NCBI RefSeq assembly: GCF_900177645.1
Contig: NZ_FXAO01000008.1
Location: forward strand, 124,001 to 188,000
Direction: 5' to 3'
DNA from: Arenibacter troitsensis
Lineage (GTDB): Bacteria; Bacteroidota; Bacteroidia; Flavobacteriales; Flavobacteriaceae
Length of the DNA stretch: 64,000 nt
Of this stretch, positions 1 through 9,599 are shown one piece after another. The stretch's first letter is position 1, and each line of letters begins with the position of its first letter. A program made the position numbers and the translations under genes. A model generated the notes under the pieces. The model saw only the letters and a list, made by a program, of their open reading frames with translations, did not search any database and was not told where the DNA came from.

Positions 1-544
1 TTGGTTAATGATCCATGTTGCGGTAATAGTTGGTAGTTACGGCCCCCTAACCGTGGGCATGATCTTGGGTGTAGTTAGTCTTTTGTTGATCATCATGACC
101 AATAGTAAGAATAAGGAAAAAATGGACCTGAACATCAAGGAGCTTACCATCATCAATGAACTTTCCTTAACGGTAGGTCTGGTTATGCTGACTATAGGCA
201 ATTTCTTGGGAGGACAATGGGCTAATGAAAGTTGGGGTCGCTACTGGGGATGGGATCCAAAGGAAACGTGGGCCTTGATCTCTATAATGATCTATGCCTT
301 TGTAATTCATACCAGGTTAATTCCAGGCCTACGTGGTAAATGGATGTTCAATTTTCTCAGTGTAGTGGCCTTTGGAAGTATTATGATGACCTATTTTGGG
401 GTGAATTTCTATTTAGTAGGACTTCATAGTTATGCCAGTGGGGCACAGGTGATTACGCCCACTTTTATTTATTATACCGTTTTCGGGGTATTGCTATTGG
501 GAGCGGTAAGTTACTGGTGTAATAAAAAATATTATACCAAGTAA
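1..544 (+). CDS. ccsA: Cytochrome c biogenesis protein, CcsA (WWD) end of a CcsBA-type protein; 5' end outside window
   Basis: Integral membrane part of system II cytochrome c maturation, which carries heme across the membrane and attaches it to apocytochrome c. The visible part is about 178 residues with roughly five membrane helices. The tryptophan-rich WWD signature WGRYWGWDPKETWALI lies near visible residues 76-91, between hydrophobic helices, as in CcsA. The frame is open back to base 2, so the gene begins before the window and the first ATG (base 8) is not a real start. In Bacteroidota this domain is usually the C-terminal half of a fused ResB/CcsB-CcsA protein; that the missing part is such a fusion is inference. 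The stop is at 542-544. Family assignment is firm. Confidence 0.9.
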   Translation, partial: WLMIHVAVIVGSYGPLTVGMILGVVSLLLIIMTNSKNKEKMDLNIKELTIINELSLTVGLVMLTIGNFLGGQWANESWGRYWGWDPKETWALISIMIYAFVIHTRLIPGLRGKWMFNFLSVVAFGSIMMTYFGVNFYLVGLHSYASGAQVITPTFIYYTVFGVLLLGAVSYWCNKKYYTK

Positions 545-700
545 CTTTAAACTTTTCTAATTTTAAAGCAATTATGTTTTAATATGAAGTAAAGCGATTA
601 TGTTTCTTTAGATATCTTAGATGGAATATTAAGAATTCATTTGGTGGATTTTTGATTATTGACAGTGTTTATTTTCTTCACATAACACAATTCATTACTC

Positions 701-2110
701 ATGCCGGACGCTAACAAACTTACCTTAGGTAAATTATACAAGTACTTCATCATAGCTTTGACCGGCAAGGATACTGATTTTACTTCTGGAAGTATCAGAA
801 AAGCGATTTTTATGCTTTCCATACCTATGGTATTGGAAATGTTAATGGAATCTATTTTTGCTTTGGTAGATATTGCATACGTATCCAGGGTTAGCGTTAA
901 TGCAGTAGCAACAATAGGTCTCACAGAATCGGTAATTACATTGATTTATGCCCTAGCCATTGGTTTAAGTATGGCTGCAACGGCAATTGTGGCCAGAAGG
1001 GTTGGTGAAAAAAATCTTCAGGGAGCTAGGGAATCGGCGGTACAGGTTATCATACTGGGAATTACCGTAGCTATTATTACTGGAATATTTGGAGCTATAT
1101 ATTCCAAGGAAATCCTCGGTTTAATGGGCGGAAGTTCAGAACTAATAGAAGAGGGCCATGGTTACACCCAATTGATGATCGGAGGTAATATCACTATACT
1201 ACTGCTTTTCTTAATAAATGCCATTTTTCGGGGAGCAGGGGATGCCTCGGTTGCCATGTGGATCTTGGTGCTTTCCAATGGTCTAAATATCATTCTTGAT
1301 CCAATTTTTATTTTTGGGTGGGGACCAATTCCTGAATACGGAGTTATGGGCGCTGCAATAGCGACCAACATTGGCCGGGGTACTGCAGTTTTGTTTCAAT
1401 TGATAATTTTGTTCTTTGGATGGAGTAAGATCAAAATTGGCATTTCGGATATAGTAATCCGCTTTAAAGTGATGACAAACATCATTAAAGTGTCAGCTGG
1501 CGGTATTGCCCAATTTTTGATCGGTACGTCTAGTTGGATATTTTTAATGAGGATTATGTCCGAATTTGGAAGTGAAGTTTTGGCAGGTTACACCATTGCT
1601 ATTAGGGTTATAATGTTTTCCTTAATGCCTTCGTGGGGAATGAGCAACGCGGCCGCCACGCTTGTCGGCCAAAATTTGGGAGCCAATAAACCAGATAGGG
1701 CCGAAGAATCTGTTTGGAAAACTGGCAAGTATAATGCCATCTTTATGTTTTCTATTTCCTTGATTTACCTATTCTTTGCAGAAAATATCATTTTATCCTT
1801 TAATAGCACTCCACAAGTTGTAGAATATGGCACTCTGTGCCTACAAATTATTGCTGCAGGCTATGTGTTTTACGCTTACGGTATGGTATTGACACAGGCA
1901 TTTAATGGAGCAGGGGATACAAATACCCCTACTAAGATTAACTTGTTAATATTTTGGGTGCTACAGCTTCCTTTTGCTTATATAATGGCTATGACTTTTA
2001 AGTTTGGGGCTATTGGGGTGTTTTTAGCCATTTCAATAGCCGAGGTTTTGCTAACCCTAGTTAGTTATATACTGTTCAAAAAGGGTAAATGGAAAGAAAT
2101 TAAGGTATAA
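701..2110 (+). CDS. MATE family multidrug/toxin exporter
   Basis: Cation-coupled antiporter of the inner membrane that exports drugs, toxins or metabolites. The protein has 469 residues, the usual MATE length, and hydrophobicity compatible with 12 membrane helices in two repeated halves. The N-terminal stretch with FMLSIPMVLEMLMESIFALVD followed by the YVSR segment is typical of the first helix, and the repeated gxxRGxGDxxxxM-like segment (AIFRGAGDASVAM, AFNGAGDTNTPTK) recurs in both halves. The start at ATG 701 gives about 35 mostly polar residues before helix 1. The gene stands alone after ccsA with a 156-base gap. The substrate cannot be told from sequence. Confidence 0.9.
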   Translation: MPDANKLTLGKLYKYFIIALTGKDTDFTSGSIRKAIFMLSIPMVLEMLMESIFALVDIAYVSRVSVNAVATIGLTESVITLIYALAIGLSMAATAIVARRVGEKNLQGARESAVQVIILGITVAIITGIFGAIYSKEILGLMGGSSELIEEGHGYTQLMIGGNITILLLFLINAIFRGAGDASVAMWILVLSNGLNIILDPIFIFGWGPIPEYGVMGAAIATNIGRGTAVLFQLIILFFGWSKIKIGISDIVIRFKVMTNIIKVSAGGIAQFLIGTSSWIFLMRIMSEFGSEVLAGYTIAIRVIMFSLMPSWGMSNAAATLVGQNLGANKPDRAEESVWKTGKYNAIFMFSISLIYLFFAENIILSFNSTPQVVEYGTLCLQIIAAGYVFYAYGMVLTQAFNGAGDTNTPTKINLLIFWVLQLPFAYIMAMTFKFGAIGVFLAISIAEVLLTLVSYILFKKGKWKEIKV

Positions 2111-2112
2111 GC

Positions 2113-2120
2113 TATTTTTG
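2113..2120 (+). promoter_or_regulatory. Possible -7 element (TATTTTTG) before the trans-sulfuration gene
   Basis: TATTTTTG fits the Bacteroidetes -7 consensus TAnnTTTG and lies 43 bases before the ATG at 2164. I see no good TTG at the usual distance upstream, so this is only a weak candidate. Confidence 0.3.
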
Positions 2121-2163
2121 TAACTTTATCCACCATTAGTCTTAATCAATTTAAATAGATAGC

Positions 2164-3336
2164 ATGAAACAGCAAAAAAAGGGACTTAATACCATCTGTA
2201 CCCATTTCGGACAGCTGGAGGACAAGGAGTTCAAAGGGGCCATTTCACCTTTGTACATGGGAACAGCCTATGCCTTTGAGGATATTGATGTTAAACGCTA
2301 CCCACGATATTTCAACACTCCCAACCAAGTGGCCTTGGCCAAAAAAATAGCGGCCCTGGAGCATGCCGAAGCGGCATTGATTTTTGGAAGCGGTATGGCC
2401 GCAATCAGTACTTCCCTCTTGGCATTTTTAAAGGCTGGGGACCATATTGTAATACAAAAGATCATTTATGGCGGCACCTACAATCTCATAGTTGAAGAAT
2501 TTGAAAAGTTTGGGATATCGTACTCTTTTACCGATGGTTTTAAGGCTGAGGACTTTGAGGCAAAAATTAAGGAAAATACCAAGGTAATTTATATAGAGAC
2601 CCCATCCAATCCGTTATTGAACATTACAGATTTAAAGGCAGTGGCCGACCTTTCTAAAAAACATGGTCTTATATCCATGATCGACAATACTTTTGCCAGT
2701 CCGGTGAATCAAAATCCTGTTGATTTTGGCATAGATGTGGTAATCCATAGCGCTACAAAATACATGGGTGGACATTCCGATATTTGTGCTGGAGCCGTAG
2801 CTTCAACAGAAGCTAATATTAAAAAGATATTCAGTTTGGCCAAAAATTTTGGGGGTAGTCTTAGCGATTACACCGTTTGGCTATTGGAAAGGAGCATTAA
2901 GACCATGGGAATCAGGGTTAGGGCCCAAAATGCAAATGCACAAAAAATGGCCGAATATCTGTATGGGCACAAAGATATATCTGCCGTATATTATCCTGGT
3001 CTACCCTCGCATCCAGACCACAACATAGCTAAAAAACAGATGAAGGGCTTCGGGGGCATGCTATCCTTTGAGTTAAATGCCGATTTTAATGCTTCACAAT
3101 TTCAAAAGTCATTAAAATTAATAAAACCGGCCATGAGTTTGGCGGGGGTGGAAAGCACGGTACTTTCCCCAACCTTAACCTCACATTCCCTTTTAAGTGC
3201 CGAAGAGCGAAAGCGACAAGGAATTGCAGATGGGTTGATCCGTTTTTCTGTAGGAATAGAAGAAACAGAGGATTTAATTGCAGATTTGGAACAGGCTTTG
3301 GAAATAGTAAGAAAAGAAAGTAAACTGGCCGTTTAG
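2164..3336 (+). CDS. PLP-dependent trans-sulfuration enzyme (Cys/Met metabolism family)
   Basis: Cytoplasmic pyridoxal-phosphate enzyme of the cystathionine gamma-synthase / methionine gamma-lyase family, 390 residues, normal length. Visible hallmarks: FGSGMAAIS near residue 75, which holds the cofactor phosphate; YIETPSNP near 143; DNTFASP near 173; and SATKYMGGHSD, where Lys199 is the expected Schiff-base lysine. The C-terminal substrate-binding region is also intact (SLAGVEST, then SHSLLSAEERKRQGI). Sequence alone does not separate a synthase (homocysteine or cystathionine formation) from a gamma-lyase. It lies about 100 bases before bshB1, the bacillithiol gene, so a role in cysteine supply is a reasonable inference. 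Confidence 0.88.
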   Translation: MKQQKKGLNTICTHFGQLEDKEFKGAISPLYMGTAYAFEDIDVKRYPRYFNTPNQVALAKKIAALEHAEAALIFGSGMAAISTSLLAFLKAGDHIVIQKIIYGGTYNLIVEEFEKFGISYSFTDGFKAEDFEAKIKENTKVIYIETPSNPLLNITDLKAVADLSKKHGLISMIDNTFASPVNQNPVDFGIDVVIHSATKYMGGHSDICAGAVASTEANIKKIFSLAKNFGGSLSDYTVWLLERSIKTMGIRVRAQNANAQKMAEYLYGHKDISAVYYPGLPSHPDHNIAKKQMKGFGGMLSFELNADFNASQFQKSLKLIKPAMSLAGVESTVLSPTLTSHSLLSAEERKRQGIADGLIRFSVGIEETEDLIADLEQALEIVRKESKLAV

Positions 3337-3434
3337 GTTTATTTTCGCCTATTATTCGAGGAAAATATTAAAGAAAGTGGAGATGTGCCAGAGTGTAATT
3401 GAAAGCTTTCAGGAACATAGTAGACATAGATTAA

Positions 3435-4157
3435 ATGAAATTAGACATATTAGTATTTGGCGCGCATCCTGATGATGCCGAATTGGGGGCAGGGGCTACC
3501 ATAGCAAAAGAAGTGGCCAATGGCAAAAAAGTAGGTATCGTAGATTTGACCCGTGGGGAATTGGGTACCCGTGGTTCTGCCGAAATTAGGGATAAGGAAG
3601 CCGCGGCAGCTGCTAATATTTTAGGGGTTGCTGTACGTGAAAATCTGGAATTTGCCGATGGTTTCTTCACAAATGACAGACAGCATCAGTTGGAAGTGAT
3701 AAAAATGATCCGAAAGTACAGGCCCGAAACCGTCCTATGCAATGCTATTGAAGATAGGCATATAGATCATGCCAAGGGTAGTAAATTGGTAAGTGACGCC
3801 TGCTTCCTAAGCGGACTTATAAAAATAGATACCAAAATTGACGGGGAGGACCAATGGCAAGAGGCCTGGAGACCAAAATTGGTGCATCATTACATTCAAT
3901 GGAAAAACCTTGAACCGGACTTTGTAGTGGATGTATCGGAATATATAGACGTAAAAGTACAGGCAATAATGGCTTATAGTTCCCAATTTTATGATCCTAA
4001 AAGTAAGGAACCTGAAACACCAATTAGTAGCAAAAACTTTATAGATAGCGTAGTGTATAGGTCAAGGGACTTGGGTAGAATGATCGGTATAGGCTATGGG
4101 GAAGGTTTTACTACCGAAAGATTCGTTGCCGTTAAAAGCCTTGATAGCCTTATTTAG
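3435..4157 (+). CDS. bshB1: Bacillithiol biosynthesis deacetylase BshB1
   Basis: Zinc-dependent PIG-L/LmbE family deacetylase that removes acetate from GlcNAc-malate, the second step of bacillithiol synthesis in the cytoplasm. Residues 9-15 hold the metal motif GAHPDDAE, and HIDHAKG near residue 111 supplies the further histidines. The segment LTRGELGTRGSAEIRDKEA near 39-57 and the end GIGYGEGF are typical of the BshB1 type. The length of 240 residues fits. The stop codon (TAG, 4155-4157) overlaps the stop of the convergent kinase gene (TAA on the minus strand, 4154-4156). The other bacillithiol genes (bshA, bshC) are not in the window. Confidence 0.93.
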   Translation: MKLDILVFGAHPDDAELGAGATIAKEVANGKKVGIVDLTRGELGTRGSAEIRDKEAAAAANILGVAVRENLEFADGFFTNDRQHQLEVIKMIRKYRPETVLCNAIEDRHIDHAKGSKLVSDACFLSGLIKIDTKIDGEDQWQEAWRPKLVHHYIQWKNLEPDFVVDVSEYIDVKVQAIMAYSSQFYDPKSKEPETPISSKNFIDSVVYRSRDLGRMIGIGYGEGFTTERFVAVKSLDSLI

Positions 4158-6238
4158 GCCGATTTTTGGAATTGCTTTTTTCCCTTGGGAACAGTAAAAT
4201 AGAAGGTAGAACCTTCATTAATTTCACTCTTGACCCATAAGGTACCGCCATTTTTAATGACCATTTCGCTGCAGAGCGATAGACCAAGCCCGGTTCCCTT
4301 TTCGTTATTGGTACCATAGGTGGTGATATTGGTATTTTTTGATAGTATTTGTTCTTGAACATACTCGTCCATACCTATGCCATTATCCTTAACAAATACT
4401 TCCAAATAATCCAACCTGTCCACGTATCCAATGGTTATGTGTCCGTTGTTGGGAGTGAATTTTAGGGCATTGCTCAAAAGATTTCTGATAACGATGTCCA
4501 TTTGATTTTCGTCGGACCAGATTATGGCCTTGTTGACGATTAAATTATCCATGGTAATCATTTTGGTAAATGCCAATTCACTTAATAAATTAATATTGTT
4601 CTCAACAAGCGTATTTAAATCTACATTGGTAGGGTCTGTGGTGGCTTCCCGCATTTGCGATTGGCCCCAAGTAAGTAGATTGTTCAGGGTAAAGGAAATA
4701 CTATTCACGTCGTTCTTTAATTTGGGTATAAACCCCTTAAATTCCGATTCTTTAATATCGCCACTGTTCAGTAATTTTAATAGTCCCTCCAAAGCACCTA
4801 TTGGGCCTCGGAGATCATGGGCTATAATAGAAAAAAGTTTGTTTTTGGTATTATTGGTCTCCCATAATTCAGCCTCCCTTTGTTCAAGATCATGCTTTTG
4901 GCTTTCTAGTTCCTTGTTTAGTTTTTTCAGGATTTTTTGTCCCCTTGCCACTAAAAATGCTATAGCGCCCATAATGATTACAAACAGCACGGCTATATAG
5001 ATATAGAGACGTTGTTTGGCCAAAGCTTTTTCATTTTTGGATACCAATGCTTCCTGCTGATTCTTATGACTTATTTCGGTTTTCAGCATCGCCATACTCA
5101 TCTTGTTCCCATCTCTGGACAAGGTATCCGATATTTGCCTGAAAATTTCATGATATTTAAGGGCCGCAGCATAGTTCTCCTGATTCTTATAAACTTTGTA
5201 TAGGGTATTGGAGCATTTTTTAATGCCCTCCATAGACTTAATGGTTGTGGATATTTCATAGGCCATCATCGCATAATTCTGTGAAATACTGTCCTTTTCC
5301 AATCCAAAATTCGCTTCGGCCATCCCGTTGTACAAATCTATAATTCCGCGATCATCTTGAAGATTTTCATGTAGCTCTACACTTTTGTTATACCAGTATA
5401 ATGCCCTGGTGTATTGCTGTTGTTTTAGGTATACCTTGCCCTTAACCTCGTAGGCATAGGCCAGCCAGTCCCATACCTCACCTTGTTCAAAAATTTTAAT
5501 GCTACGGTTTATTTTAAAAAGGGCATTTTGAAAATCTCCAGTTTCGGCATAAATTGAAGCTACATTGCTCATAGTTTCTGCAGAGCTGATGTCATCTCCT
5601 ATTTTTAAGTTTAATTTTTCAACCTTATTATAGAAATATAGGGCCTGATCGTAATCTTTTTGGGTAGCATATAAGTCCGCAACATTTTCATAAAGTATGG
5701 ACTCCATTTTACTGTTGCCATAGGTTTGTGCCAATTTAATATTCTCTAAATAGCCGAGCAAGGCCGTTGAATAATTCCCGCTATATACGTTTTCATTCGC
5801 CAATTCATTGCCCACCCTTAATATTAAGTCATGATTGTTGTACTTTTTGGCATTGGCCAATGCCATTTCATAATTATCTATTGCTTTGGAATGCTCACCC
5901 ATATCTGAATAATAGGTTCCTAGGTTGTATAAAGCTTCACTAACACCTTTTTTATAATCAATGTTGCTACTTAATTTCTGGGCTTCACTGGAAAGTAATA
6001 AGAGACTATCGGGATTCAAAAATCTAAGTTTGGCCCCCAGTTCCATTAACAATCCAATATATAGGGTATCTTTATTTACCTGTTTATTTTGACTTCTTAT
6101 GTTGGTAATTTTTTGCCTTAATTCCCGAATGGAGGTTTCTTGGGCAAAGTTGACGCCACATAGGAAGAGGAGTAACCATAATACCGTTAATTTTAATTTA
6201 ATCTCCCGCGAGCTTATATACGATGCTTTAAAAGACAT
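4154..6238 (-). CDS. TPR-containing membrane sensor histidine kinase
   Basis: Probable two-component sensor of 694 residues. An N-terminal hydrophobic segment ending in LCGVNFAQ looks like a signal peptide. It is followed by about 350 residues of tetratricopeptide repeats (for example ALYNLGTYYSDMGEHSKAID and ALYFYNKVEKLN), then a membrane helix near residues 408-428, a coiled coil, and a HisKA H-box FSIIAHDLRGPIGALEGLL with His474 as the expected phosphorylation site. The HATPase domain shows NLLSNALKFTP (N box), DNGIGM (G1) and GTGLGLSLC (G2). The TPR domain would face the periplasm and sense a protein or peptide. No response regulator is adjacent, so its partner is unknown. It is convergent with bshB1. 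Confidence 0.9.
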   Translation of the reverse strand: MSFKASYISSREIKLKLTVLWLLLFLCGVNFAQETSIRELRQKITNIRSQNKQVNKDTLYIGLLMELGAKLRFLNPDSLLLLSSEAQKLSSNIDYKKGVSEALYNLGTYYSDMGEHSKAIDNYEMALANAKKYNNHDLILRVGNELANENVYSGNYSTALLGYLENIKLAQTYGNSKMESILYENVADLYATQKDYDQALYFYNKVEKLNLKIGDDISSAETMSNVASIYAETGDFQNALFKINRSIKIFEQGEVWDWLAYAYEVKGKVYLKQQQYTRALYWYNKSVELHENLQDDRGIIDLYNGMAEANFGLEKDSISQNYAMMAYEISTTIKSMEGIKKCSNTLYKVYKNQENYAAALKYHEIFRQISDTLSRDGNKMSMAMLKTEISHKNQQEALVSKNEKALAKQRLYIYIAVLFVIIMGAIAFLVARGQKILKKLNKELESQKHDLEQREAELWETNNTKNKLFSIIAHDLRGPIGALEGLLKLLNSGDIKESEFKGFIPKLKNDVNSISFTLNNLLTWGQSQMREATTDPTNVDLNTLVENNINLLSELAFTKMITMDNLIVNKAIIWSDENQMDIVIRNLLSNALKFTPNNGHITIGYVDRLDYLEVFVKDNGIGMDEYVQEQILSKNTNITTYGTNNEKGTGLGLSLCSEMVIKNGGTLWVKSEINEGSTFYFTVPKGKKQFQKSA

Positions 6239-6429
6239 TTATCTTAATTTAACTGTGGATAAAAATATCTTTCCTTTAAAATATAGGCTAATTTATGTTG
6301 TGAAAGTGCGGTTTTTTGTGTGTTTCATCCAGTATAATGAGTATTTGGTCGATAATTGGAGCGGAGAATTATCGTATATTTCGCTAAATGAGTCCTTTAC
6401 GAAATGATATAAAATAAGCAGAAAATTAT

Positions 6430-6460
6430 TTTGTGCGATAGAACTAAAGATTTATCTTTG
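6430..6460 (+). promoter_or_regulatory. Bacteroidetes-type promoter of tRNA-His
   Basis: TTTG at 6430-6433 and TATCTTTG at 6453-6460 match the -33 and -7 consensus (TTG, TAnnTTTG) with a 19-base spacer. The -7 element ends 16 bases before the tRNA. This is the clearest housekeeping promoter in the window. Confidence 0.8.
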
Positions 6461-6476
6461 CCACCGCTTACAAATG

Positions 6477-6550
6477 GTGGTTGTAGCTCAGCTGGTTAGA
6501 GCGCTGGATTGTGGTTCCAGAGGTCGCCGGTTCGAACCCGGTCTTCCACC
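6477..6550 (+). tRNA. tRNA-His (anticodon GTG)
   Basis: The cloverleaf can be drawn by hand. The D stem is GCTC/GAGC. The anticodon arm is CTGGA-TTGTGGT-TCCAG with anticodon GTG. The T arm is GCCGG-TTCGAAC-CCGGT, with a G-U pair at its base. G at 6476 opposite discriminator C73 (6550) is the G-1:C73 pair characteristic of tRNA-His. CCA is not encoded. In the acceptor stem, positions 5:68 and 6:67 are T-T as written, so two of seven pairs are mismatched. A promoter precedes it and a strong terminator follows. Confidence 0.95.
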
Positions 6551-6559
6551 CAGAAATAC

Positions 6560-6588
6560 AACCCTGTCAGAAATGACAGGGTTTTTTT
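6560..6588 (+). terminator. Rho-independent terminator of tRNA-His
   Basis: A perfect 10-bp stem (AACCCTGTCA with TGACAGGGTT) closed by a GAAA tetraloop and followed by a run of seven T. It starts 10 bases after the tRNA. Confidence 0.9.
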
Positions 6589-6712
6589 GTGATTTAATGT
6601 TTGGTTTTTGGGGGAACTTACAAAACATCACAGATTTATTATATTTACTATTATTAATAAAAACGAACAATCAACAAAAATAGATTGATTGTACACCATA
6701 GTAAACCATTAT

Positions 6713-7309
6713 ATGTCATTTAGATTATCATTACTTTTCTTAATACTTACCAATGGCCTGTTTTCACAGGTAAATAGCATTGAATGGGAGCCGGATTACT
6801 CCTTTAACATTAAGGATTTCCAAGGCGCCAAAACTTCCATTAATGAGGATATAGACAAAGAGTTGGTACATTCTGGTGTTATACTGGATTTTGAATATCA
6901 AATGTCCAACGTTGAGTTTATGTTTACAAAGAACTTCAATTCCAAGGTGAGTTGCACCTTTCACAGGGATGCCGCAGTGATAATGGCTCCCGATAGTTTG
7001 GCTGCGGAAAGACTAATGGATCTAGTTAAATTTGATTTTGATCTCTCTGAGCTTTATGCCAGAAAAATTAGAAAGGAACTATTCGAAAACAAAAAAACCT
7101 TTTCGGATGCCACCTTTTTTCAACCCTATTTTGATAAAATGATAGCGGAACGCAACAAGATCAGTTCAAGGGTCTATTCAGAAACTGATTTTGGCAACAA
7201 TCAGGAAGTATTGACAAAAGAACATGAAGCGGTGAAAAGTGAACTTAAGGCATATTCAGATTACTGCAAGGAGTGCAAGCCCCCTAAAAACCGTAATAAA
7301 ACCAATTGA
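6713..7309 (+). CDS. Small secreted protein of unknown function
   Basis: About 198 residues with a clear signal peptide (SFRLSLLFLILTNGLFSQ) and a polar mature chain. The ATG at 6713 is preferred over the TTG at 6689 because it puts the start directly before the signal peptide. The mature part opens with IEWEPDYSFNIKDFQGA, has a HRDAAVIM segment in the middle, and ends with a charged tail containing CKECKPP. I recognise no catalytic motif. The opening resembles the secreted W-x-P/D-F type domain found in Bacteroidota proteins of unknown function, but this is a loose impression. It follows the tRNA terminator and is convergent with recG. Confidence 0.75.
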   Translation: MSFRLSLLFLILTNGLFSQVNSIEWEPDYSFNIKDFQGAKTSINEDIDKELVHSGVILDFEYQMSNVEFMFTKNFNSKVSCTFHRDAAVIMAPDSLAAERLMDLVKFDFDLSELYARKIRKELFENKKTFSDATFFQPYFDKMIAERNKISSRVYSETDFGNNQEVLTKEHEAVKSELKAYSDYCKECKPPKNRNKTN

Positions 7310-7327
7310 CCAATTTTATCGGCAATC

Positions 7328-9427
7328 TCAACTAATATAATTCCAAATATTTTTGTATTTCACCAGTTGCGTATAGGCATGAAGTATAACCGGATGCTTT
7401 TGCAAGCTAATATCTTCCCTCAAAATTTTAAGGGCATGGTACCGGGCTGTCTTAAGAATATCGTTATCCTTTACGATATCGGCTATTTTTAGATTAAGAA
7501 CTCCGCTTTGTTGGGTACCCATTAAATCCCCCGGGCCACGTAGCTTTAAATCCACTTCGGCAATTTGAAATCCGTCATTGGTGCCTACCATAGTTTCCAA
7601 TCTGGTTTTTGAATCCGAGGATAATTTGTGTCCCGTCATAAGAATACAAAAACTTTGATCGGCCCCGCGACCAACCCTTCCCCTTAGTTGGTGAAGTTGG
7701 GACAACCCAAAACGTTCGGCGCTCTCTATGATCATTACCGAGGCGTTGGGAACATTTACGCCTACCTCTATTACCGTTGTGGCCACCATGATCTGTGTTT
7801 CACCCTTAACAAATCGTTCCATTTCATAATCCTTGTCAGCAGGTTTCATTTTACCATGTACAATGGAAATCTGATAATCGGGCATAGGAAAATCCCTTGC
7901 TATACTCTCATAACCATCCATAAGGTCTTTATAGTCCAAAGCCTCGGATTCCTGAATTAAGGGATAAACCACATAGACCTGTCGCCCCTTTTTAATTTCG
8001 TCCCTTATAAACTGAAATACCTTTAAGCGGTTGGAATCGTACCTGTGGACCGTTTTTATGGGTTTTCTTCCCGGGGGAAGCTCATCTATGGTAGAAATGT
8101 CCAAATCGCCGTATAAACTCATTGCCAAGGTTCTGGGAATAGGGGTAGCGGTCATCACCAAAATATGGGGCGGAACATCATTCTTGTGCCATAACTTGGC
8201 GCGTTGTGCCACACCAAATCTGTGCTGTTCATCCACAATAGCAAGCCCAAGATTTTTGTATTCCACCTTATCCTCCAGCAAGGCATGGGTCCCAATTAAT
8301 ATATGGAGCTCCCCATTTTCCAACTGTTCATGGATTATCTTCCGTGCCGTTTTTTTAACAGACCCAGTAAGTAGGGCTATGTTAACGCCTATATCTCCAA
8401 GTAGCTCCTTTATGCCCATAAAGTGTTGGTTGGCCAGTATTTCCGTTGGGGCCATTAGGCAGGCTTGGTAACCGTTGTCTATAGCAAGGAGCATGGTCAT
8501 AAGTGCCACAATGGTTTTCCCAGACCCAACATCGCCCTGTAATAATCTGTTCATTTGGGCATTACTGCCCAGATCGGACCTAATTTCCTTAATGACCCTT
8601 TTCTGGGCATTGGTCAGTTCAAATGGCAAATGATGCTCATAAAAGGTTTTGAAAAGGGTTCCGACCTTCTCAAAATTAAATCCCTTTATTTTCTGTTTGT
8701 GCATTAAATTTTTGGAAATCAACTGTATTTGGATATAAAATAATTCTTCAAACTTCAGCCGAAATTGCGCCTTGGCCAATAATTCCTGATTCTTTGGAAA
8801 GTGGATATTAAAAAGTGCCTCTCCTTTAGAAATAAGGCTTAATTCATTAATAAGGCCAGGGGATAGGGTTTCCTTAAACCGGCCCTTGGTCTCCAAAAAT
8901 AATTGTTGAATAAGTTTGTTGGTCACCCTATTGGTTATCCCCTTATTGGCCAATTTTTCGGTGGAAGGATAAACGGGTTGCATGTATATTTTTAAGCCCT
9001 TTTCATGGTCTTCCCACAATTCCATTTCTGGGTGTGGCATCGAGAAAGAGCCATTGAACCAATTGACCTTTCCGAAAATAACATAAGGAATGTTCAACTT
9101 CAGATTTTCCCTGATCCATTTTTGCCCCCGAAACCAGACGAGTTCCATTTCTCCGGTATCATCTATAAATTTGGCTACCAATCGTTTTCCCCTTTTTTGT
9201 TCAACGGTTTTAATGTTGACAATCTTTCCAACAATTTGAACCTCGGAACTGGTTCGTTGCAGTTGCCCAATTTTATAATATTGTGTTTTATCTATATAAC
9301 GATTGGGAAAAAGATTTATAAGATCCTGATAGGTGTGTATTCCAAGCTCCGATTGTAAGGTCTCAGCACGGTTGGGACCAACGCCTTTCAGGTAGACAAT
9401 AGGCGTTTGTAGTACATTGGAATTCAT
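7328..9427 (-). CDS. recG: ATP-dependent DNA helicase RecG
   Basis: Superfamily 2 helicase that remodels stalled replication forks and Holliday junctions. The N-terminal wedge domain begins with the helix-hairpin-helix-like TPIVYLKGVGPNRAE and an OB-fold region (VGKIVNIKTVEQKRGKRLVAKF). The helicase motifs follow: Walker A GDVGSGKT, motif Ia APTEILANQH, motif II DEQH, motif III TATPIPRTL, motif V/VI region NVPNASVMIIESAERFGLSQ and QLRGRVGRG. The frame extends to 9460, but ATG 9427 is chosen because the family begins with this MNS-x-LQTPI-like sequence. The result is 699 residues, the normal length. It stands alone. Confidence 0.95.
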   Translation of the reverse strand: MNSNVLQTPIVYLKGVGPNRAETLQSELGIHTYQDLINLFPNRYIDKTQYYKIGQLQRTSSEVQIVGKIVNIKTVEQKRGKRLVAKFIDDTGEMELVWFRGQKWIRENLKLNIPYVIFGKVNWFNGSFSMPHPEMELWEDHEKGLKIYMQPVYPSTEKLANKGITNRVTNKLIQQLFLETKGRFKETLSPGLINELSLISKGEALFNIHFPKNQELLAKAQFRLKFEELFYIQIQLISKNLMHKQKIKGFNFEKVGTLFKTFYEHHLPFELTNAQKRVIKEIRSDLGSNAQMNRLLQGDVGSGKTIVALMTMLLAIDNGYQACLMAPTEILANQHFMGIKELLGDIGVNIALLTGSVKKTARKIIHEQLENGELHILIGTHALLEDKVEYKNLGLAIVDEQHRFGVAQRAKLWHKNDVPPHILVMTATPIPRTLAMSLYGDLDISTIDELPPGRKPIKTVHRYDSNRLKVFQFIRDEIKKGRQVYVVYPLIQESEALDYKDLMDGYESIARDFPMPDYQISIVHGKMKPADKDYEMERFVKGETQIMVATTVIEVGVNVPNASVMIIESAERFGLSQLHQLRGRVGRGADQSFCILMTGHKLSSDSKTRLETMVGTNDGFQIAEVDLKLRGPGDLMGTQQSGVLNLKIADIVKDNDILKTARYHALKILREDISLQKHPVILHAYTQLVKYKNIWNYIS

Positions 9428-9599
9428 TGGGATATACTTAATTATAAGAAGTCCTATCAACTTTTATTGCAAAGTAAGAAAAGACGACCGGATTTAACGA
9501 CCCTAAATTTGATCAGACTAAAATAGCAGTTCCCTCAAACAACTGCAAGTATGGGTTTATATTATATGTTTTTAAAAGAAAAGGTAAACCATCCATACT

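Noticed and set aside
4150-4160. Overlapping stop codons of bshB1 and the kinase (and abutting stops at 51051/51052).
   Set aside because: Tight convergent gene ends are common in compact genomes; nothing suggests regulation.
6099-6407. A 102-codon plus-strand frame over the kinase start and the following gap.
   Set aside because: More than a third of it is antisense to the kinase coding start, and the rest has no protein-like features.
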